Assembly: GCA_005772955.1 (NCBI GenBank)
Contig: SXID01000132.1
Location: forward strand, 1 to 49,092
Reading direction: 5' to 3'
From: Planctomycetia bacterium
Lineage (GTDB): Bacteria > Planctomycetota > Planctomycetia > Gemmatales > Gemmataceae
Length of the DNA: 49,092 nucleotides
Shown here: piece by piece, positions 25,971-32,726 of the stretch
Numbering within the stretch: position 1 is the first letter of the stretch
Layout: every line of letters starts with the position of its first letter
The notes under the pieces: model-generated
Told to the model about the DNA's origin: nothing
What the model saw: only the letters and a program-made list of their open reading frames with translations
Database searches by the model: none
Position numbers and translations under genes: made by a program

Positions 25971-26576
25971 ATGACCGCCAAGCCGCCATCGGTCCCGTCG
26001 CGCCCGGTTCCGCGCCGGCCGTTCCGGTTCACTCGCGAGCAGTATTACGAACTCGGCGAACTCGGCTTTTTTTCGGGAACGCGAGTCGAGCGGATTCGCG
26101 GGGAGATTATCGAGATGAGTCCGATCAACTGGCCGCACGTGGTCGGCTGTCGGAAGACCGCAGTGCTGTTGGAACAGGTGTTTGCCGGAATCGCCTGGGT
26201 GTCGCGAAACGAGCAGCCCTTGTCGTTGACTGATAGCGATCCGCAACCGGATGTGATGGTTGTCGCGGGCCGATTCGAGGACTATTCCGGGCACCCGACC
26301 ACGGCGCTGCTCGTCGTCGAAGTGGCCGACGCGACGCTTTCCTACGACCTGACCACGATGGCCAAACTGTACGCGACCGCGAGTGTGCCCGAATACTGGG
26401 TACTCGACGTCGAGAACCGGCAGCTTCACGTCTTTCGCGATCCGCAAGCGATTCCGCTTCCTCCCGATCTCGCCGCGACCGCGTACCGCACGCACCTCAC
26501 GCTCGCATTCACGGATCACGTGTCGCCGCTCGCCGCGCCGAATGCGTCCATTCTGGTGAGCGATCTTCTGCCGTGA
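25971..26576 (+). CDS. Uma2 family endonuclease-like protein (DUF820)
   Basis: 201 residues with the PD-(D/E)xK nuclease pattern of Uma2 proteins: QPDVMVV (D94), LLVVEVAD (E117) and MAKLYATASVPEYWVLDV (K132). These proteins are abundant in cyanobacteria and planctomycetes and their biological role is mostly unknown. A strong AGGAGG RBS lies at 25958-25963, fixing the start. It follows the broken small gene on the same strand. A palindrome-like stretch (gacgcgcggcg/gctgcgcgtc) follows the stop. Confidence 0.85.
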   Translation: MTAKPPSVPSRPVPRRPFRFTREQYYELGELGFFSGTRVERIRGEIIEMSPINWPHVVGCRKTAVLLEQVFAGIAWVSRNEQPLSLTDSDPQPDVMVVAGRFEDYSGHPTTALLVVEVADATLSYDLTTMAKLYATASVPEYWVLDVENRQLHVFRDPQAIPLPPDLAATAYRTHLTLAFTDHVSPLAAPNASILVSDLLP

Positions 26577-26637
26577 AACGAAGCGACGCGCGGCGAACTT
26601 TACGCTGCGCGTCGCGGCTACGCTTCCTTACTTCACA

Positions 26638-27300
26638 CTACTTCTCGCCATACGCCTTGTACTTGTAGGGCGAAGTCTTCGACTTCAGCGACACTGGCAG
26701 GTCATTTGAAGCCGACGTGCCCGCGGGCGGGATCGTCTGCGGGTCGGCCTTCGGCATTGGAACCGGGTTCGCCGGGCCGCCGTCGTAACGGAACGTGCCG
26801 TCGCCGGGCGCCGCGGGCGGCGCCATTGGCTGCGGGATCGGGCGCGAAAGGCTCGTGCCAAGTGGCACGGCCGGCGCCGCGTTGCCGCCGATGCCGAGCG
26901 TGAAGCCGACACCCGTGCTGCACCCAGAGTAGTACGTCGGGTACACCGGGTACGTTTGATAGTAGGTCGGGTAGTACACGCGCGGGGTGTAATAGTACGC
27001 GGGGCGGTAGTACCCGACGTTGTAGGTGCGGTAGCTGGTGTAGGAGCCGCTGCTGTAGTACCCGCGATACCCGCCGTAGCCGTAGCCACCGCGATAGCCG
27101 CCGTAATAGCGGTAGCCGCGGGCCAACTCGTTGTCCTCGGTCGCGGCCTGCTCCGCGGTGCCCCTTCCGCCAAGCGTCATCGTTGTGCTAGGCGCTCCGT
27201 CGCTCGTGCGCAACGTGTCGCTGTCGTCGGCGCCCGCGGCACCGCTCACCACAAGCACCGCGCTGAGCGTGAGTGCTGGTTTCCAGGTGTTCCAGATCAT
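26638..27300 (-). CDS. Secreted Tyr/Gly-rich protein
   Basis: 220 residues. Signal peptide (MIWNTWKPALTLSAVLVVSGAAGA), then an acidic/Thr-rich stretch, a Tyr/Gly-rich core (GYRYYGGYRGGYGYGGYRGYY) running into YYRPAYYYTPRVYYPTYY, and a Pro/Lys-rich tail. An AGGAGG precedes ATG 27300. Such low-complexity exported proteins are common in planctomycetes and may belong to the cell envelope. No enzymatic motif seen. Confidence 0.78.
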   Translation of the reverse strand: MIWNTWKPALTLSAVLVVSGAAGADDSDTLRTSDGAPSTTMTLGGRGTAEQAATEDNELARGYRYYGGYRGGYGYGGYRGYYSSGSYTSYRTYNVGYYRPAYYYTPRVYYPTYYQTYPVYPTYYSGCSTGVGFTLGIGGNAAPAVPLGTSLSRPIPQPMAPPAAPGDGTFRYDGGPANPVPMPKADPQTIPPAGTSASNDLPVSLKSKTSPYKYKAYGEK

Positions 27301-27463
27301 CAGTTCGTTCCTCCTCGAACCTCCGTCGGAATGGCAATGTGTTCCGCCGGTGCCATTTGGTGTGATTGTACGCTGCCCGCGTGCCGTGTGGAATCGCAAC
27401 ACGAGCGAAAAAGGTTCACGAACGCGGCTGACGACACGCGTGTGCTGCGGATACACTTTCGTC

Positions 27464-28063
27464 ATGCTCACACCCGCCACTACGTCACTGCTCGTCGTGG
27501 ACGTGCAGCGGGGTTTCACCGAACTCTGTCCTGCGGAACTGCCCGTTCCGGGCGGGGTCGCGATCGTTCCCCAGGTGAACGCGCTGCTCGCGATTCCGTT
27601 CGCGCGCGTTGATGCCACCCAGGACTGGCACCCCGCGGATCACCGTTCGTTTCTCCGAAGAGCGGACAACCTCTATCCGCCTCACTGCGTGATGAACACG
27701 CCGGGCGCAGAGTTCCTCCCCGGTCTGCACACAGAGCGTTTCAACGCGATTTGGCGCAAGGGCTACGACCCAAACTTTGAAGCCTACGCGGTGACCACGC
27801 AGCACCCGGGATTCGCACCGTTCCTGTCCGCGTCCGGCATCACGGCGGTGGTCGTGTGCGGCATCGCGACGAACATCTGTTGCTTCTTCGCCGCGCGCGA
27901 CTTGCGTCGCGCCGGCTTCGACGTGTGGCTCGTGGAGAACGCGAGCGCCGGTATCGACGTGCCCGCCGCAGGCCTATTCCAGGCGAAAGCGAAGGAAGAG
28001 GGGCAGACGCTCGGTATCCGCTATTGCACCGTCGTGGAAGTAATGGCGGCACTGCGGGCGTGA
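27464..28063 (+). CDS. Nicotinamidase/isochorismatase family protein
   Basis: 199 residues, most like nicotinamidase PncA, which converts nicotinamide to nicotinate in NAD salvage. Catalytic triad residues seen: D13 (VVDVQRGF), K99 (WRKGYDPNFEAY) and C139 (ATNICCFFAARDL). Metal ligands fit D54, H56 (QDWHP) and H74 (YPPHCV). The neighbouring convergent NUDIX hydrolase ends two bases away, which would fit NAD-related metabolism. Substrate not proven. Confidence 0.88.
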   Translation: MLTPATTSLLVVDVQRGFTELCPAELPVPGGVAIVPQVNALLAIPFARVDATQDWHPADHRSFLRRADNLYPPHCVMNTPGAEFLPGLHTERFNAIWRKGYDPNFEAYAVTTQHPGFAPFLSASGITAVVVCGIATNICCFFAARDLRRAGFDVWLVENASAGIDVPAAGLFQAKAKEEGQTLGIRYCTVVEVMAALRA

Positions 28064-28065
28064 CT

Positions 28066-28545
28066 TCAGACCATCCGATCCGCAAGCCGCGTTCGGACGC
28101 GAGCCAGTAACATCGCGTGGTCGAACGCGAGCGCTGGCAGCTCATCGAGCGCGAACCACCCGACCGCGCTGGCGTCATCGGCCGCCACGGGCTTCACCGC
28201 GTCCGGGGCCACCTGTGCCAGATATGCCACGCTGACCGTCCAGCCACGCGGATCGCGCCCCGGATCGCCAGCCGTGTACAGTTGTTCCAAGTCCGCGACC
28301 GTCACGCCGGTTTCTTCGACCAGTTCCCGCCGTGCAGCGTCCGAAAGCCGCTCGTTCTCCTCGACGAAACCTCCTGGCAGTGCCCAACTTCCGGCGAACG
28401 GGTCTTTTTTCCGCTGGATCAGAAGCACACGCGGCCGGGGTTCGCGCGTCACGATCGCCACATCCACTGTCAAGGCCGGTCTCGGGTATTCGTAAGTGTG
28501 TTTCGGACCATCTTTCGCGGACACGTCAACCCCTCGTCTGGCCAT
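28066..28545 (-). CDS. NUDIX hydrolase, ADP-ribose pyrophosphatase-like
   Basis: 159 residues with an intact Nudix box (GGFVEENERLSDAARRELVEETG, in two overlapping parts, residues 58-80). The preceding RPALTVDVAIV and RKKDPFAGSWALPGG match COG1051-type ADP-ribose hydrolases. It lies tail to tail with the nicotinamidase gene, with two bases between stop codons. Substrate is inferred. Could also be a general nucleotide-cleansing enzyme. Confidence 0.88.
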   Translation of the reverse strand: MARRGVDVSAKDGPKHTYEYPRPALTVDVAIVTREPRPRVLLIQRKKDPFAGSWALPGGFVEENERLSDAARRELVEETGVTVADLEQLYTAGDPGRDPRGWTVSVAYLAQVAPDAVKPVAADDASAVGWFALDELPALAFDHAMLLARVRTRLADRMV

Positions 28546-28753
28546 GATGTTGCGGCAACATTCGCGAACTTACTTGAGTAACTTAGCCGCTTCTCAGCCA
28601 CCTGCCTCCAGCGCGAAAATCGAACCCCCTGGTACAATACTGGTGTTTGCTGGGGAGACCGGAGAAAGCGCAACACTTTCGAGCCGAACCCCAATCTCAA
28701 GCCGCTCGCGGCTTCGTGTGTTTATAGGCGAGAGCGTTAAGGAGAGGTGCTTT

Positions 28754-29569
28754 GTGCAGTCGCAACACGCTGCGCCAGTAAATGATACGGCGCTCCAGAA
28801 AGTCTTTGTGTGGGAAGCGTTCGACGCGACGGACCTCATGACGCAGGCCGCGGCGAAACTTTACGAGCATACGCTGACAGCGGACGAACGGATTCCCTGG
28901 ATGTGGATCGAGCAGTCGGTTCAGGATCGCACAAAGAGTAAACCGCGGTCTGGCGAGTGGAGCCGGCACCTTCTGCTGGCGGCGCCCGAAGGTCGCCAGG
29001 ATGATCCCGACGCGCTCGCGGGTTATGTGTACGGCGCGCTGCTTCCGGGCTACGGCGGTTACCTCTGCTACATTGGCGTCGCGAACTGGGCCCGGCGCAT
29101 GGGCGTCGGCGGTCGGCTCTACGAGCAGTTCTTCAAGGTACTTCGCGTCGATGCCGGGGAACTGGGCGAACCGCTGCCGTTCGTGATCTGGGAGAGTCAC
29201 CGCCCGGACCCGCTCGCGGAGGCGGGCGACTGGGAGAACTGGACCGCACGCACGCGACTCTTCGACCGCGTTGGCGGGCAGTGGGTGGACGGCGTCGACT
29301 TCCTTTCGCCGAACTTCGCGGCGGATGAGGAAGATGACGCGGCGCCACCGGTGCCGCTGCAGTTGTTCGTGAAGCCGCTGGACACGCCGGAAGCCGCGTT
29401 CACACCAGAGCGGTTGCGCGAAGTGGTCGGCGGGCTGCACGAGCGCGTGTACCACAACCTGCCCGGCACGCCAATGTACGACCGCACGCTCCCAGCCAGT
29501 TGCGAACCGCGACTGCGCCCCGCGAGGGCTGCGGGGGTACGTAAGAGCGAACGCGGCGAACTTGTATAA
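28754..29569 (+). CDS. GNAT-like acetyltransferase
   Basis: 271 residues. The segment YIGVANWARRMGVGGRLYEQFF matches GNAT motif A (acetyl-CoA pyrophosphate binding) in two short overlapping parts, following a beta strand (AGYVYGALLPGYGG). A C-terminal region beyond the domain (YHNLPGTPMYDRTLPAS) is conserved-looking but unknown. GTG 28754 is chosen because a GGAGAG lies at 28741-28746; the frame stays open upstream but that part is Ser/Arg-rich and unlike protein. Acceptor substrate unknown. Confidence 0.65.
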   Translation: MQSQHAAPVNDTALQKVFVWEAFDATDLMTQAAAKLYEHTLTADERIPWMWIEQSVQDRTKSKPRSGEWSRHLLLAAPEGRQDDPDALAGYVYGALLPGYGGYLCYIGVANWARRMGVGGRLYEQFFKVLRVDAGELGEPLPFVIWESHRPDPLAEAGDWENWTARTRLFDRVGGQWVDGVDFLSPNFAADEEDDAAPPVPLQLFVKPLDTPEAAFTPERLREVVGGLHERVYHNLPGTPMYDRTLPASCEPRLRPARAAGVRKSERGELV

Positions 29570-29642
29570 GTTGAGAGTCGGCAGTGAGCAGTTGAAGACA
29601 AGGAAGCGTCACCTGTCTTCAACTGCTCTGTCCGCTCTCAAC
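29570..29642. repeat. Palindromic element beside tRNA-Ile
   Basis: Arms 29570-29600 and 29614-29642 (gttgagag...gaagaca and complement). Read on the - strand it starts 7 bases past the tRNA-Ile discriminator, matching the position of the related element after tRNA-Glu (15368-15443). Confidence 0.78.
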
Positions 29643-29649
29643 TATCGAG

Positions 29650-29721
29650 TAGGTCGGGCGGGAATCGAACCCGCGTTTGTGTGCTTATCAGACACACGCC
29701 TTACCACTTGGCTACCGACCT
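29650..29721 (-). tRNA. tRNA-Ile(GAU)
   Basis: Acceptor AGGTCGG/CCGACCT, U8 present, short D-arm GCC/GGC, anticodon stem TGTGT/GCACA with loop CTGATAA (anticodon at 29687-29689 on the opposite strand), T-arm GCGGG-TTCGATT-CCCGC, discriminator A. CCA is not encoded. The acceptor starts A1-U72, unusual for tRNA-Ile, which commonly has G1 or A1 depending on lineage. Confidence 0.88.
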
Positions 29722-29736
29722 GAATATCTCAACTTC

Positions 29737-30951
29737 ATGTCGCGAACGTACACCGCGCGCTACGTGTTCCCCGTCAGCGGGCTTCCCCTTCCGAACGGCA
29801 CCGTCACCGTTGGTGACGAGCGCATCGAGGCGGTGTTACCACACGGCAAGCGCACCCCGGACGAAGACTTCGGCAACGTCGCGATCATCCCTGGTCTGGT
29901 GAACCCGCACACGCATCTCGATCTGAGCGGCGCTCGTGGGTTGATCCCACCGACGGACCCCGACCACTTCACCGACTGGTTGCGCGGCGTGATCACTTAC
30001 CGCCGCACGAGCAACCCGGAGCAAACGCAAACCGACATCCGCGACGGCTTAGCGGAATGCCTGCGTCACGGCACCACACTCATCGGCGACATCGCCAGCG
30101 AGGGCGCATCGTGGGAGCCGCTCGCGGCTTCGCGGCTTCGCGCCGTGGTGTTCCGTGAGGTGATCGGCGTGACGACAGCCGGCGTCGAGCGGTGGACGGA
30201 GGCGGTGCGGTGGGCGATGGACCGGAGCCGTGCGCGAATTCGCGCGGCGTACAGTCCGCACGCCCCGTACAGCGTGAACGCCGACGTACTCGTGAAGTCG
30301 GTCGGGTGCGGGTGCCCGGTCGCGATCCACCTGGCCGAGTCGCCCGCAGAAGTCGAACTACTCGACCGCCGAACCGGGCCGTTCGTCGGGTTCCTTCAGC
30401 AACTCGGTCTGTGGGATGGGGCAGTGCTCCCGTCGTCGCTCGGCGGCATCGTGCCGGACACGGCAAACGCGGGCACGCCGATCCGCGAACCGTACCCGGT
30501 GCTTTACGTTCACGGCAACTACCTCTCACTGAGCACCGAACTGAAGGCGCATCAGTCCATCGTCTACTGCCCGCGAACGCACGCGGCGTTTGGGCACCCG
30601 CCGCACCCCTTCCGAGAGTTCCTCGCGCGCGGTGTTCGCGTGTGCCTCGGTACCGATAGCCTCGCGTCGAACCCTGATCTCGACATCCTTGCCGAAGCGC
30701 GGTTCGTGCGATCGCGTTACCCCGACTTCCCCGGCGATCAGTTGTTGCGGATGGTCACGCTTTCGGGCGCCGAATCGCTCGGCTGGGTCAACGAGTGCGG
30801 TAGCCTCGAAGCCGGCAAGAGCGCCGACTTCGTGGTGGTGCCGCTGCCGGACGCGGACGCGCCCGACCCGCACGAACTGCTGCTCGCGGATCACGCGGGC
30901 GCGCGCCGCACAATGTTTCGCGGACAGTGGCGAACGTCGAGTACCCCGTGA
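29737..30951 (+). CDS. Amidohydrolase (cytosine/aminofutalosine deaminase-like)
   Basis: 404 residues, metal-dependent hydrolase of the ATZ/TRZ superfamily. Visible: the HxH motif at H58/H60 (VNPHTHLDLSG), AIHLAESPAE, LYVHGNYLS and the metal aspartate in CLGTDSLASN, then the C-terminal closing strand ECGSLEAGKSADFVVV. Family members deaminate guanine, S-adenosylhomocysteine or aminodeoxyfutalosine; the substrate cannot be told here. The gene lies on + between - strand tRNA loci; its last ten bases overlap the tRNA-Arg(ACG) acceptor region. Confidence 0.85.
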   Translation: MSRTYTARYVFPVSGLPLPNGTVTVGDERIEAVLPHGKRTPDEDFGNVAIIPGLVNPHTHLDLSGARGLIPPTDPDHFTDWLRGVITYRRTSNPEQTQTDIRDGLAECLRHGTTLIGDIASEGASWEPLAASRLRAVVFREVIGVTTAGVERWTEAVRWAMDRSRARIRAAYSPHAPYSVNADVLVKSVGCGCPVAIHLAESPAEVELLDRRTGPFVGFLQQLGLWDGAVLPSSLGGIVPDTANAGTPIREPYPVLYVHGNYLSLSTELKAHQSIVYCPRTHAAFGHPPHPFREFLARGVRVCLGTDSLASNPDLDILAEARFVRSRYPDFPGDQLLRMVTLSGAESLGWVNECGSLEAGKSADFVVVPLPDADAPDPHELLLADHAGARRTMFRGQWRTSSTP

Positions 30952-31009
30952 AGGAGTCGAACCTTCCAGCCGGGCTTCGTAGACCCAGCACCGCGCCGTC
31001 GGACGGGGC
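30942..31009 (-). tRNA. tRNA-Arg(ACG)-like, aberrant D-arm
   Basis: 68 bases. Acceptor GCCCCGT/ACGGGGT, anticodon loop CTACGAA, T-arm GAAGG-TTCGACT-CCTTC, discriminator A. The D-region is only about 15 bases, begins CC in place of U8/A9 and forms at best a CCG/CGG stem. Last gene of the array in transcription order. Confidence 0.7.
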
Positions 31010-31028
31010 GTAACAAACACATCAACAG

Positions 31029-31101
31029 AGGGCCGGGTGGGAATCGAACCCACTACACGCGGGTTAACAACCCGCTGCTATTCCGTATCAGCTTCCGACC
31101 C
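31029..31101 (-). tRNA. tRNA-Asn(GUU), copy 2
   Basis: Acceptor GGGTCGG/CCGGCCC, anticodon stem GCGGG/CCCGC with loop TTGTTAA, T-arm GTGGG-TTCGATT-CCCAC. Position 8 is A, and the discriminator is U, unlike the usual G73 of tRNA-Asn, so charging may be weak. Confidence 0.82.
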
Positions 31102-31110
31102 AAGAAGCAG

Positions 31111-31180
31111 TACACCATGCGGGAGTCGAACCAGCCAACCGGGCTTCGGAAACCCAGCGCCGCAAACCGTCGGATGGTGC
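31111..31180 (-). tRNA. tRNA-Arg(CCG)-like, aberrant D-arm
   Basis: Acceptor GCACCAT/ATGGTGT, anticodon loop TTCCGAA, T-loop TTCGACT, discriminator A. One mismatch in the T-stem. The D-region starts CC and, like the ACG gene, forms only a weak CCG/CGG stem; the two Arg genes look paralogous. Confidence 0.7.
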
Positions 31181-31184
31181 GCAG

Positions 31185-31256
31185 TCAGGATGGCAGGAAT
31201 CGAACCTACTTGAACGAGTTCCCAAGACGCGCGGCCAGCCAATGGCCCACATCCTG
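31185..31256 (-). tRNA. tRNA-Pro(UGG)
   Basis: C1-G72 pair typical of tRNA-Pro (CAGGATG/CATCCTG), U8 present, D-stem GGCC/GGCC, anticodon loop CTTGGGA with stem CGCGT/ACTCG (one mismatch), T-arm GTAGG-TTCGATT-CCTGC, discriminator A. Confidence 0.8.
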
Positions 31257-31266
31257 ATATCAACAG

Positions 31267-31340
31267 TCGGGAAGACAGGAGTCGAACCTGCGATCTCGCG
31301 CTTCCGACGCGCGCGGCCACTCCACCTGGCCCACTTCCCG
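31267..31340 (-). tRNA. tRNA-Pro(CGG)
   Basis: C1-G72 acceptor CGGGAAG/CTTCCCG, U8 present, D-stem GGCC/GGCC, perfect anticodon stem CGCGC/GCGCG with loop GTCGGAA, T-loop TTCGACT, discriminator A. Loop position 32 is G instead of the usual pyrimidine. Confidence 0.83.
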
Positions 31341-31361
31341 ATGGTGCCAAAACATCAACAG

Positions 31362-31433
31362 AGCGTTCGGCGGGATTTGAACCCGCGCGTCCTGGTTGGG
31401 AACCAGACCGGCTACCGCTGACCTCACGAACGC
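31362..31433 (-). tRNA. tRNA-Gly(CCC)
   Basis: Acceptor GCGTTCG/CGAACGC, U8 present, anticodon loop TTCCCAA on stem TCTGG/CCAGG, T-arm GCGGG-TTCAAAT-CCCGC, discriminator U as expected for tRNA-Gly. Confidence 0.87.
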
Positions 31434-31445
31434 AGTTCTCATCAG

Positions 31446-31518
31446 TCCCGGCGGCTGGAGTTGAACCAGCTCCTCCGCGTTTTCAGCGCGGCGCTACTAC
31501 CGAGTTAGCTTCACCGAG
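31446..31518 (-). tRNA. tRNA-Phe(GAA)
   Basis: Acceptor CTCGGTG/CGCCGGG with wobble pairs and C1-G72 (usual Phe is G1-C72), position 8 is A, D-stem GCTA/TAGC, anticodon stem CCGCG/CGCGG with loop CTGAAAA, T-loop TTCAACT, discriminator A. Confidence 0.8.
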
Positions 31519-31532
31519 TACGTCCAGAACAG

Positions 31533-31605
31533 TACCTCGCCAGGGGATCGAACCCTGCGTCTGCCGGTTAAAAGCCGGCGGCTTCGCCATTGAAGCGTGC
31601 GAGGC
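31533..31605 (-). tRNA. tRNA-Lys(UUU)
   Basis: Acceptor GCCTCGC/GCGAGGT, position 8 is A, strong D-stem GCTTC/GAAGC, anticodon stem GCCGG/CCGGC with loop CTTTTAA, T-arm CAGGG-TTCGATC-CCCTG, discriminator A. Confidence 0.84.
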
Positions 31606-31616
31606 GTCACTCACAG

Positions 31617-31691
31617 TTCCGGGGGCTGGAATCGAACCAGCGACTTCCACCTTCAAAGGGTGGCATCAGTGCCAACACTGAATCCCCCGGA
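31617..31691 (-). tRNA. tRNA-Gln(UUG)
   Basis: U1-A72 acceptor typical for Gln (TCCGGGG/CCCCGGA), position 8 is G, D-stem TCAGT/ACTGA, anticodon stem CCACC/GGTGG with loop CTTTGAA, T-arm GCTGG-TTCGATT-CCAGC. A 32-base segment is identical to the CUG gene next to it. Confidence 0.85.
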
Positions 31692-31704
31692 ATCAATTCA
31701 ACAG

Positions 31705-31779
31705 TTGCCGAGGCTGGAATCGAACCAGCGACTTCCACCTTCAGAGAGTGGCTTCAGTACCAGCACTGAATCCCCGGCA
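31705..31779 (-). tRNA. tRNA-Gln(CUG)
   Basis: U1-A72 acceptor TGCCGGG/CTCGGCA, position 8 is G, anticodon stem CCACT/GGTGG with loop CTCTGAA. The same variable and T-arm as the UUG neighbour point to a tandem duplication followed by anticodon divergence. Confidence 0.85.
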
Positions 31780-31792
31780 TCACGTCAGCGAG

Positions 31793-31866
31793 CAGCGGTG
31801 GTAGGAATCGAACCTACAAATTACGCCTTAACAGGGCGCCGCCTTACCATTCGGCTCCACACCGCT
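31793..31866 (-). tRNA. tRNA-Asn(GUU), copy 1
   Basis: Acceptor AGCGGTG/CACCGCT, U8 present, D-stem GCC/GGC, anticodon loop CTGTTAA on GCGCC/GGCGT, T-arm GTAGG-TTCGATT-CCTAC, discriminator G as expected for Asn. First gene of the array in transcription order. Confidence 0.87.
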
Positions 31867-31879
31867 GTGCGTGCAAAAA

Positions 31880-31926
31880 CACCATCGGCCTGGCATCTCG
31901 TTGCGGAGATACCAGGCCGATGGGTG
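31880..31926. repeat. Hairpin upstream of the tRNA array
   Basis: Arms 31880-31899 and 31906-31926 (caccatcggcctggcatctc and complement, few differences), 6-base loop. It sits 14 bases upstream of the first tRNA of the array. A second weaker inverted repeat is at 32006-32016/32058-32068. The rest of 31867-32121 shows no gene, so the array promoter should lie in or beyond it. Confidence 0.7.
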
Positions 31927-32121
31927 CTGAACCCTGCTCGGTATGGCATCATCCGGTCTGGATGCGAATCGGAGTGCGGAATTGATTCGGGAATTGGTTG
32001 GGTCGATTAAACGGCCCAAACCCGAACCCGCGCGGTTGCGGTCGTTGGGGGTTACGCGGCTGTTTAATGAACCCGGTCATGGCTTGCTCACTGGTATGCG
32101 AAGTCGTCACAACTATTGACG

Positions 32122-32154
32122 CGGCGCACACCCATTGGTTCGCGGTGTGCGCCG
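32122..32154 (-). terminator. Probable terminator of the small secreted-protein gene
   Basis: Perfect 11-bp stem (cggcgcacacc/ggtgtgcgccg) 33 bases downstream of the stop at 32187 on the - strand. No strong U-run follows. Confidence 0.5.
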
Positions 32155-32186
32155 AATTGTTTCCGAATTCTCAACTCGCGGTTCGC

Positions 32187-32474
32187 TTACCATTGGCGTC
32201 CGCGGTCTTCGATCACCTCGACACGAACCCGCAACCCGCGGTCTTCCAGGCGGCACGCGACACGCTCGGCCTCGCGCCGCGTTTCGTACCGGCCATAACG
32301 GTCCCAGTGCCCGTTGTGCCGTACGTACACCACGTAGTCGTGATCGTGCCACTGTTGCAGTTGCGGGACAAACCCGCCGCCCGACCCGCGGAGCGGTTCG
32401 CCGGCCGTCGCGACCTGCCCGCTGACCCCGATCGCCACCACGGCCACCGCCCCGCGAATCAACTTGCGGATCAT
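32187..32474 (-). CDS. Small secreted hypothetical protein
   Basis: 95 residues. Signal peptide (MIRKLIRGAVAVVAIGVSGQVATA) and a mature domain whose end (RREAERVACRLEDRGLRVRVEVI) looks like a small beta-alpha-beta unit of SPOR-like type. A GGAG lies six bases before ATG 32474; an ATG four codons upstream is less well placed. Diverges from the phosphomannose isomerase gene. Function unknown. Confidence 0.72.
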   Translation of the reverse strand: MIRKLIRGAVAVVAIGVSGQVATAGEPLRGSGGGFVPQLQQWHDHDYVVYVRHNGHWDRYGRYETRREAERVACRLEDRGLRVRVEVIEDRGRQW

Positions 32475-32505
32475 CGTTATCTCCATTCCTCACCAGCGTC
32501 AGGAA

Positions 32506-32550
32506 CTTGAGTTGTCTGGCGGTTTTCTTCACCCGCCAGTTGCACTCAAG
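32506..32550. repeat. Hairpin in divergent spacer
   Basis: Arms 32506-32522 and 32533-32550 (cttgagttgtctggcgg against ccgccagttgcactcaag). Lies between two divergent genes; it could be an operator, or a repeat remnant. Confidence 0.5.
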
Positions 32551-32726
32551 TAATGGGCCGCCACGGCCGACTTGCGCCCTACAGTTTTCTTGTTGAGAAA
32601 TTCCCGACCGCGTAGTGTGAGGGGAATGCGATGTACGGCGAAGGGAACGTGGAATCGACCGCCGCCCAACGGGATCAGGATGCCACGACCCGCACCCCGC
32701 TGCCCGCAGTCGGAAGGATGCCGCGC

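Noticed and set aside
30113-30146. Family 2 repeat arm inside the amidohydrolase CDS
   Set aside because: About 21 bases match the arm (gagccgctcgcggcttcgcg), but there is no second arm and the encoded EPLAASRLRAVV fits the protein family, so chance or codon bias is the simpler reading.
31021-31866. Regularly spaced similar units, possible CRISPR
   Set aside because: The recurring ggaatcgaacc motif is the tRNA T-arm; each unit folds as a tRNA with its own anticodon.
31597-32010. Open frame on + across the tRNA array
   Set aside because: It reads through tRNA-Lys/Gln/Asn genes on the other strand; no protein character (GGWNRTSDFHLQ is T-arm sequence).
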